64,000 nt of DNA from Bidens hawaiensis (lineage: Eukaryota; Streptophyta; Magnoliopsida; Asterales; Asteraceae). Of this stretch, positions 55,825 to 64,000 are shown piece by piece (positions within the stretch are counted from its first letter, which is position 1; every line of letters starts with the position of its first letter). The translations under genes and the position numbers were made by a program. The DNA is taken from assembly GCA_021521415.1 (NCBI GenBank), contig JAIQDT010003843.1:1-64000 (forward strand), read 5' to 3'. Under the pieces are notes generated by a model. The model was not told the origin of the DNA and ran no database searches. It worked only from the letters and a program-made list of their open reading frames with translations.

Positions 55825-57838
55825 TATATTTAAATCTAAAATATTCACTATACTTATAATTATATTCAAAGTTGTTAAGGAGTGCACGTTTAACTTTCGT
55901 GGAAAAGAAAACGAGAAAATCGGGTGGTACCCATGTCTAAAAAAAATCGACTTTCTTAACCACAGATTACTAACAAAAGCTTCAGAACTTGAAACGATCA
56001 GAACGATGTGTTTAACATACCTCAGTTTTAATCGATTGATGGCCGAAGGAACTTGGCCGGAAACTATGGCTATGGCGGCGGCGGCGGAAAATACTAACAG
56101 AGGTTACGGTTCATCAAAGGAGAGCGCTTTAGGCTTTAGGTTGCGGTGTGTAGGTGTGCATTGAAACAAATGGGTGTTCGTATATATAAGGTTAACAATA
56201 CGTAAACGAGATTTGGAAATCCCGTGATTTTCGGTCGGTGATTTGAACTCTGAAAGGAAAACGATTTGCAGCTGTAATTGCGTCATTTAAGTCGGTTTAA
56301 ACTTATGAATTACTAGGCAAGATTTGGACTTCATATGGAAGGTTTAAAGATTTGATTTGATGACAAATTTTGGTTAAATGATGGCGCGGGACTTCGCCGG
56401 GAAAAACGAAAACAAGGAGAGTGCATGTTGCTTTGTTCATAAACAAGTTTCATCTAATTACACATATGGCCCTCCAACTTTAATCCAATATTAAAATCAC
56501 CAGTTTTAATTTTATCTTACAGTTTGCCTCCCTAAAGTTATAAGCATATTCATTTAAATCCTATACTTTTGAATATTAAAATAACCATTTATAGATTTAT
56601 AATTAATTTAACAATTAAACATTTGAAATTTTCGAATGACGAATTAATAAGTCGTTCAAAACATTAAATTTCTAGGGTTTTGAAAAATCGGGATGTTACA
56701 TAAGTATTCTCCCAGGAAGCGTATAATGCCAATATGATTTTTGTCCACTCAAAAAAGCCAACACCACGACGGTGTTAGCTGATTTGACCCTTAGGCTTCC
56801 CAGGGGAATTGTTACTAATGTAATTGTAATGATCGAGGATTTTTATTACCCGGTCAACTTTCTGGTTCAAGATTATTTGACAGTTGACACAAAACAGAAA
56901 CCAAACATGATTCTCGGTGGGCCCTTTTTGGCAACTGCAAATGCTTTGATAAACTGTAGAACTGGGGTAGTCGATATGGCATTCGGGAATAAAAGCCTGC
57001 TATAAATGTCTTTTTAAACGTTATTAGCCCTCTGGTTAGTGATGAATGCTTTATGGTTGAAGTCATTGACGTGCTGAATCCTTATGAGAATGAGGAATAT
57101 GCCACAGAGGAATGTGTTATATGTGACAGGAAAGCATTTGAGCATGCATTGCGGTTACAGGAGGAGGAGAAGGCCGTTGCGGTTTATACGGCAAGTATTA
57201 GGAAACCACCATGTTCTCAACAGGTGGAATGATAACCAAATGCCATATACTCCAAGTTAAGACCATCACTTAAGAGTACACCGGTGGTTGAGCTAAAGGA
57301 GCTCCCAAAATAATTGAAATGTGTGTTTTTGGGAGAAAATGAAACATTACCGGCTATCATTGCATCAAACTTAGAGAAGGATCTGGAAGAGGCGTTAATG
57401 AGAGTTCTGAAGGAGTATAAAGTGGCAATTGGATGGACGAGAGCATTTTTGAGGAGAATCCGTCCATCTATTGTGATGCATAAAATCATCACGGATCCTG
57501 TGGTGTAGCCCGCATATGATGCTCAACGAAGATTAAATCCAAATATGCGGGAAGTTGTGAAAAAGGAAGTAATGAAGTAGTTAGACGCGAGAATCATTTT
57601 CCTGATTTCAGAGAGTACATGTGTTTGTCTCACATAATCAGTCCCGAAGAAGGCTTGTATTCATGTAACCCGTAGTGAGGCAGGACTGCAGGTGAAGAGA
57701 TAGCCATCTGCCAGGTAACCAAGTGGCATATTTGTGTAGATTATAGAAAGTTGAATACTAGGACTTCCAAGGATCACTTTTTACTCCCATTCATTGATTA
57801 AATCATCGAGAAATTGTCAGTTCAGAAATTGCTTTTTG

Positions 57839-59998
57839 TGTAACACTACGGCCCGGATGGGGCTGACGTGTCACAATACACATGGTTTATGAACAAAAGA
57901 CATAATTTTTATTTATTTACTTGTCAAAGTCATAATACATTAGACAAAACAGACTTAAGGCTAATTTACAAACTAGTACGTTTAAAAGATATTTTATTAG
58001 GATCCTGATGCTTTATTTTTCTCTCTTAACCCGCCCAAAGTAACTTGTGTACCTGTATATAAAAAAAATAAACGGAATGAGCCGAATGCTCAGTACAGAA
58101 TAATAAGCTCAAACAATTAAGGATTTAATGGGATGTCACTTAGATTTAACATATAATAAATAATACGACGCAAAGTAATCTTATTGAATAAATTCAGTCG
58201 TATCATACGGATGTACCCATAGGTGAAACATAAAACGTGATAATATGCATGTAGCTACTCCTACATATTTATCACACGAGATGGCGAGTTGGCATACCCG
58301 CTATCCATCTCCTTAATATTAATCCTAGGACTGATCCATACGCCTCCTAATAGTCATATGTACCACTTGTACTTAAGAGACGCCGTGAACTGATCTCATC
58401 GTCACGGGTGGTGCACATGTTGTCGATGCCGCAACAACATGCTCGTAGGACACCCCATGAGAAGCAACACTCAGGATATCGTAATACAAATGATTTTATT
58501 TACATAATTCATAGCACATATTTTATTGTAACATATATCAAAACATGCGATAATGAGTACAACCAACATAATTATATCGCATGACGTCAAACAATATCAT
58601 AGTCAGAATAGAAATTCAACGGAGAGTCAACTGAATCGATATTTTAAAGATGCGGGGAATTTCCAATGTATATGGAACTAATGGGCTTATGGCAATTGAA
58701 TATGAAAGCAATGAAGAGTGGGGTAAGGATTCATACCTTTAAAGTTTCAAGATGATACCAATTTGTTTTAAAAGTGCTCGCAAAGATCTACACATGATCA
58801 GTTATATTCCTTTAGAAACTTGTTGAATTTAAATCACTTGTTACGAATACTAACTTTTGTACTTGTTTTAAACATTCATTATTTTATTACTTTTAGAGGA
58901 TGTTCCATAATAATCCACCTTAAAATTTGTATTTGTTGTTAAACAAATTTTATAGTATCCCAATATACTGATCACGTAAAGCTCCTTTTATACATATTTG
59001 ATTTCTAATTAATAATAATAATTATTATTGTTATTATAATAATAATAAGTTACACCATCTGTGACGATTTATTAACCAACAAAGTAGTTTAATCTTTTTA
59101 TGGAACCCCTAAAATAAATATAAAGTTAATATAACAAGAATTGATCCTATGTCACATATTTTCACCCTTGCCAAATTAAATTAGATTTAAATGTATCTAT
59201 TATTTATAGTTAGTGAGTAAAATGCAAAATTCTCATATTCTACAGTATTTGTATTTATAGTTTTCTTGTCAAGTAAATTAAATAATATATAAAAATACTT
59301 GTTTACAAACTGTTGTTATGAAAGTATAAAAATTCCATTCCTAATACGTAAGGTTATATTCATGTTTGATTCATAGAACTTTCAATACATAATTATATAA
59401 GTTCATGAGGATGTGATGATTAGTTTACAATAAAATTTTCTTTTCTTTTCTTTTCTATTTTTTTTATACACATAAATATTAACTATATTGTCTACAAAAG
59501 TATATACCTTTTAAACGTTGATTAATGGGTGTGGTTCTAGAGTGTGATCAGAAGCAGAAAAGAGGTCCAAACATGTTGTAGGTGATTTATGTAAGTTTTG
59601 TGAAGTTTTATAACTTGGCTTTTATAATAATTTTCTTTTGCTTAAGTGGGAAGACAAAATAATTTACATAGATTGAGATGAAGGTTAGCTTCCACGTTGT
59701 ACTATGGTTCACCAAATTTTAAAATGTGATTTATACATTCTTTCAATACATATCCTCTCTGACATATGTGTGAGCAAATATATTTATTGTTATTAATTGA
59801 AGTTCAAAAATATCAAATCCCTTTATCACTACATTACAAAATTTTGTTCTCATGAGTTTGTTTATATAGTTTAGTCATATTGGTTATATTGTATTGCATT
59901 ATTTAGTTTAGGCTTATATTAAGAAAAAATATTGTTATTATTTATTTATGTTTCAATTAAATATATTAAACTAAATTTTAAAATTTTTGGTTATTACA
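57839..59998 (-). repeat. 3' LTR of a truncated minus-strand Tekay-like element
   Basis: 2160 bp. On the minus strand it begins TGTAATAACC and ends GTGTTACA at 57839. Just upstream on that strand lies GACGAAATTTCTTTTAAG, the motif seen between the stop codon and polypurine tract of Tekay elements. Its outer edge cuts the Athila RT. Confidence 0.82.
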
Positions 59999-60127
59999 AC
60001 TATTACTGTCTTAAAAGAAATTTCGTCATCGAAATTTATGGGTTAAAACGTACATGATCATAGACGTATTGGAAGTTTTATAACATAGAAATTGTAAATG
60101 AGGTACATAGTTACCTGAACTAAAGTT

Positions 60128-61175
60128 CTATCGCTCAAATAGATTTGGGTATATAGAACGAATTGAATCTTTAATTTCCCGTGTAGCTTCACATTCAGAG
60201 TGATTCTTCCAAAGGACTTTGATGAACGGGATTACTTTTTTCCACATGATCCTTTCTTGTCGGCCTAGGATGGCTTCTGGTTCTTCTTCGTACGATAGGT
60301 CTTCATGAATTGTAAGTGAGGGATAACTAATAACATCAAGCGGATGATAGTTTTACCCTCATAATAAGGACACGTGAAAAACATTATGAACGTGTGAGAA
60401 TTGTGGCGGTAATGCTAGACTGTATGAAACTTCTCCGATTCTGTCAAGAATTTCAAAGGGACCAATGAAGCGAGGACTAAGCTTTCCTTTAGTTCCAAAT
60501 CTGCGAACGCCACGCCAAGGTGATACTTTTAAGAATACATGGTCACCAACTTTGAATTCGAGTGTTCGTCTATGTTGATCCGCATAACTCTTTTGTCTAC
60601 TCTGAGCTTCTTTTAGCATCTCCCGTGCAATAGTGACTTTTTCGGTAGTAACCTGAACTAACTCAGGTCCTTCTATAATCTTTTCTCCGACTTCTTCACA
60701 ACATATAGGTGCTCGGCATTTACGACCGTCTAATAATTCGAATGGAGCCATATCGATACTTGCTTGCCAACTGTTATTGTAAGCGAATTCAACAAGGCAT
60801 AAATAATCATCCCAGTTTCCGGACCATTCAAGTGCACATGCTCGAAGAATATCTTCTAAGGTTTGAATTGTATGTTCCGATCTGATTGCCTGTCTGTCTG
60901 TGGATGAAAAGTCGTACTAAATTTCAGGCGCATACCCCAAGCATTTTGAAAACCTTTCCAAAATCGTGATGTGAAACGTGGGTCTCTATCTGAAACAATC
61001 GAAGATGGCGTACCATGGAGTAGAATAATTTCTTGAAGAAAAACTTCGGATAACTGGCTAACCGAAAATTTTTGCTGAATCTGTATAAAATGAGCCGACT
61101 TAGACAATCTATCGACTACAACCCATATAACATCGTTTTTCTTGACTGTCTTGGGCAAACCAGTAACAAAATCCA
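60128..61175 (-). pseudogene. Tekay-like integrase fragment with chromodomain-like tail, truncated
   Basis: The minus strand starts abruptly at DFVTGLPKTVKKND beside the copia-like LTR, with the second catalytic D (VSDRDPRF) and the FHPQTDRQSD region. A frame break near 60890 separates this from NTIQ-like and ACALEWSGNWDDY sequence, then MAPFELLDGRKC (60751), KVGDHVFLKVSPW and FHVSLL. A TGA follows, and another frame gives the chromodomain-like tail to a stop at 60128-60130. The first half of the element is missing. Non-functional. Confidence 0.85.
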
Positions 61176-61502
61176 TGTTGGGCTATATTTTGTGGTTTAT
61201 GCTTGTATTTTTGGGCTTAGGTTAGGTGTAATATGTAAACCGAGAATCTTATGGTTCTCGGCGGGCTTTGGGCTTTTGTTGGGCTGGTATGTTGGCTACC
61301 CTATTTATAGATATCTTGTATAGGGTTTAGGGTGGTGAACGGTGTGTGATTTTGGCCGTCTAGTATCATAGATACATTAGACGAGTATTGTAAACATTGT
61401 GCTTAAGCACACGACGTTAATCATAACGTGTGTTTTGAAGCAATATTGTGTGTTCTTTATACTTACTCTTGCATCATCTTGTGTTGGATTTCCGCACCAA
61501 CA
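61176..61502 (+). repeat. Copia-like solo LTR or LTR fragment, 327 bp
   Basis: It begins TGTTGGGC and ends CCAACA, a perfect 6-bp inverted terminus, with CTATTTATAG near 61300 as TATA box. The size suits Ty1-copia LTRs. Flanks are ATCCA and TTAAG, so no target duplication. It marks the break of the Tekay-like element. Confidence 0.65.
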
Positions 61503-62812
61503 TTAAGATCAGTTGATATCATATTGAAAGATCCTCCACGGGACTTACAATCCATTCTAATCAGTTGATATTTAGTGACACTTAATGTATGCCACGATTT
61601 ATTAACCCACACTTATAGTGGCATTTAAGATTCTTATGCCATTAACAATTTCTTTTCCAAAATTTTCACCAAAGTAACTTTCCCCCGAAAACAATTTTCC
61701 CAAAAAAGTTTAACTTCCCTCTCAAACTATAATTTTAACACATAATTATCTCAAATTGATCTCTCTCCAAAAAACGATGCCTTTTTCATCGTATGTATGT
61801 TAACCCTAAATCGATCACCACCGGTAAGTTTCATCTGATTAGTTCTCTAATTGTTAATCAGAATTTGATGATTTTGTGAAACTTAATATCCAAATCTGGA
61901 TTTCGTAATCAATGTTTAGGTTATGATTCGTGTTCTGTTAGGTCCAATTAGAGATTCAGATGTATATCATTGTTTACGAATTTGCAGATTCAATCAATTG
62001 GTGCTGGGTTCAACTGCAATTGCTTAACAGGGCGTGTTTAAGGGTTACTACTGCTAATTTTTATTTATTTTTTTTTTGGAAAAAGGTCGGCCAAACAATA
62101 GGTTCACTGACAAATTATGTTTGGTTTCTTTACATCTAAGTCTAACTCCCTATTTATTTATTTATTATTATTTTTTTTAACTTTAGTGAAATAATCATCA
62201 TAATATATAAGTTTTCATTTTTCTTTCTTTTGAAATTTGATACCCATGATTGCAGGTTTAAAACCCCCATAGGCTATAACAATATAATTAAACAACTAAG
62301 CGTTGGCCTTAGTGAAAGAGAAAGTGAGCAATTTAGCATTTGGTAGCAGTCAAGTGTGATGGTGTCCAGCCATCAACATGGATTCTTTTATAGGTTAATT
62401 AATATTCTTGAGTCTTCATACTTACATGTTCTTGTCATTAGCACATATATATGATGCATTTTGCTGTCATATAAATCTTAATGCGTTTTGACTAAATTAC
62501 TCAAACAAGTATCATGATCATATATAGGTGGATTGGAGATATAATCACTACTGTGAAAAGATATAAATGGTGGTGATTTTTTTTATCTAGTTATGAAATA
62601 TGAAGCAACTGTTCTGTACCCACTACCCAGCATTAGCACAGAAAGACATGTCATGAAATAAGATTCATGCAATCGGTTGATTAATAAGGTTTGTTTGTAC
62701 TTTAAAGTTTGTATCTTGATTTGGTATGAGGGTGTGAAATAAATTTTAATTAGTTGGGTTTACATTGTACATGTTCTTGAAGCATATTGACTCATGTTTG
62801 ATGTGTTGGTCC
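61503..62812. other. Spacer with possible transcribed remnants, no defensible gene
   Basis: ACCACCGGTAAGTTTC near 61819 looks like a 5' splice site after a pyrimidine-rich leader. Frames are short. AGTGACACTTAATG and TAGTGGCATTTAAG near 61575-61630 suggest a decayed DNA-transposon end, unproven. Confidence 0.3.
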
Positions 62813-63285
62813 CATGGTTTAAAAAAACGCTGTGAGGCGGCGCCTCGAGGCGCACCTTGGTACGAGGCGGTTGCAAAACGAATTTGAGGCGGCGTCTCAG
62901 GGTTTAGAAATAAACGTATGCCTCTTTATGGCTGAGTCGGAAAAAAACGTCCGAGGCGGAAAAAACGTCCGAGGCGTTAAAGAGGCGGGAAACCCTAACT
63001 TTTTTGTGTGTTTTAATGTTTTAGACTTTTGGTGTCAGTTTCAAGCTTATGTCTTTTATTATGATTTAGACTTTGTGTGTTTCTCATGACCAGTGAATCT
63101 GATGATGAAATTATTTTGGAAAGTTTTTTGTTTGATGTTAAGTATTTTTTTTAATAAGATATATAATTTTTATATCCATTTTTAAAATCCGCCTCGAGCT
63201 TACGCCTTGTGTCGCCTCGAGGCTTACGCCTCGAGAGGCTGTGGGAAAACACCTCGAGGCCCCGATTCCGTACTTTTAAACCTTG
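62813..63285. mobile_element. hAT-like non-autonomous element, 473 bp
   Basis: The left end is CATGGTTTAAAA and the reversed right end CAAGGTTTAAAA (one mismatch). Flanks GTTGGTCC (62805-62812) and GTTGGTAC (63286-63293) form an 8-bp duplication with one mismatch, as for hAT transposases. Both subterminal zones are dense in GAGGCG and CGCCTC in opposite orientations. No transposase inside. Confidence 0.72.
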
Positions 63286-63293
63286 GTTGGTAC

Positions 63294-63620
63294 ATAACTG
63301 AGTAGGTGAAGCCGCACCCGTTGGTGATAAGCATCTAACATGGGTGAAAGATGAAAAACCGCGTCGAAAGATTGTGCCTACAAAAGATGTTACTAGCATC
63401 ACTTTTAAGGATCCTGTTAAGTGAAAAGATGTGAGTTTTTTTTTCCAATTAGTAACCAAACAAGGTAAGTCTGTAATTTCAATATGACTCAAATATTTGG
63501 GCAGATACAAACAAAATGATATATCAAGAAAAGCCGAGGCTGGAAACAGCTGTTGAAATGCTTAGGACAAACACGAGTCTCAAGGACAACTTTAGTGAGG
63601 TTATTTTATATTATTACCCT
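63294..63620 (+). pseudogene. Possible degenerate exons of an unrecognised gene
   Basis: EAAPVGDKHLTWVKDEKP and VTSITFKDPVK (about 63309-63423) end in a TGA just before GATGTGAGT, a possible donor. After a T-rich stretch, GGGCAG at about 63500 precedes a frame with QEKPRLETAVEMLRTNTSLK and DNFSE. The composition looks protein-coding but no family is recognised. One stop would interrupt it. Confidence 0.3.
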
Positions 63621-64000
63621 TGTAAACATCTCTTCAATTACAGAGTCGGGTTTTCACTTACTTATGAAAATGAGTTGACCCGAAAACCTTTTGTCTATTT
63701 CTATTGAACTTTTGTATTAGCAGTGCGTGCATTTTATATTACTTTTGGGTAAAGTATATAAGTTGAAAGTGACCTGTTATGATCATTTTAATGCCTTTCT
63801 TTGTTTCTTTGTTTTTTTGTTTAATGACCGTAGGGGTGTATAGGAGCCGAATCCGAGACCGACTAGGCTCGAGCTCGGCTCATTTTATCTTATGAAGGCC
63901 CTAGCTCAGCTTGTTTTGAGCTCTTTTTCTAAAGCTTTAGCTCAGGTCATGAGTTATTTATTAAAGTTTGGGCTCGGTTCATTTATTATTTCATTACTTT
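63621..64000. other. Right-edge spacer, no gene seen
   Basis: Repeated GAGCTCGGCTC and CTTTAGCTCAGG-like words near 63860-63975 suggest the start of another dispersed repeat that continues past the window. Confidence 0.3.

Larger units (their letters stand above)
53682..56700 (-). repeat. Solo LTR of a Tekay-like Ty3/gypsy element, 3019 bp with nested Helitron
   Basis: It runs from TGTAACACCCCG to GGATGTTACA with perfect TAAGT duplications. On the minus strand it begins TGTAACATCCCGA and has a TATATATA-type box near 56180-56195. Its far end (GGGCTGACGTGTCAC on the plus strand) resembles that of the LTR at 57839, so they are related families. Removing the 955-bp nested Helitron leaves about 2.06 kb, a size close to the other LTR. 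Confidence 0.88.
51141..57838 (+). pseudogene. Athila-type gag-pol remnant, split by a solo LTR
   Basis: The gag start is at 51141 (MSNKNDQDPPINQL). Gag blocks follow in changing frames: NFIGLPTIHG, FDEVKL, FHDGLPNDDVRDL. A 41-bp direct duplication (51878-51960) and a 15-bp one (about 52135-52163) have added frame breaks. Protease begins at RALLDLGAEVS (just before 53681), is cut by the solo LTR 53682-56700, and resumes after 56701 with LADLTLRLPRGIV and MILGGPFLATANALINC. RT starts near 57525 with RRLNPNMREVVKKE and ends within VDYRKLN-RTSKDHFLLPFI and following sequence at 57838. Many stops; non-functional. Confidence 0.82.

Overview
This window is eukaryotic, from a eudicot plant nuclear genome. 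It is almost entirely transposable elements nested in one another, separated by AT-rich spacer and (TA)n or (CA)n microsatellites. The gag-pol types (Tat/Retand-like, Tekay/Del chromovirus and Athila Ty3/gypsy elements), the Helitrons with CTAGT ends and the style of the Tekay C-terminus suggest Asteraceae; that placement is inference. I see no intact ordinary host gene. The coding sequences that look complete are one 1536-residue Tekay gag-pol and one five-exon antisense gene inside a Tat element.

Layout. Positions 1-9096: a minus-strand Tat-lineage element, with its 3' LTR at the left edge, the plus-strand antisense gene (1899-4951) with its own TATA box and G-boxes, then pol with two RNase H domains (8999-5628) broken by one stop codon. 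Its 5' LTR is cut to about 98 bp and fused straight to RT. Positions 9137-9760: a foldback and a Helitron-like repeat. Positions 9760-12133: a CACTA-like element holding what look like spliced gene fragments. Positions 12167-15220: MITE-like elements sitting in SSRs, and a minisatellite. Positions 17003-26432: a complete, very young Tekay element (two LTRs of about 2.06 kb, 5-bp TSD ATTTT) that split an older sequence.

Positions 26613-32450: a Helitron-like sequence split by an internally deleted Tat element (27149-32076, TSD ACATT) whose gag is joined directly to the integrase C-terminus. Positions 33368-41453: an LTR terminus, a possible SINE, more MITE families, two Helitron-like copies and a roughly 600-bp near-perfect palindrome. 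Positions 41454-43050: a Helitron with canonical ends and internal tandem units. Positions 43732-45611: a solo LTR. Positions 47880-49247: a decayed PIF/Harbinger transposase.

Positions 49260-57838: a decayed Athila element, whose protease is split by a 3-kb solo LTR (TSD TAAGT) that itself carries a 955-bp Helitron. Positions 57839-61175: the 3' half of a minus-strand Tekay-like element, cut at its 5' side by a copia-like LTR (61176-61502). Positions 62813-63285: a hAT-like non-autonomous element with an 8-bp TSD, beside possible degenerate exon remnants.

The Tekay gag-pol would supply all proteins for its own retrotransposition. The Tat element cannot, yet its antisense gene is open across all five exons. 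Everything else is non-autonomous or dead. Exon boundaries, element borders and relative ages were read by eye and are stated as such.
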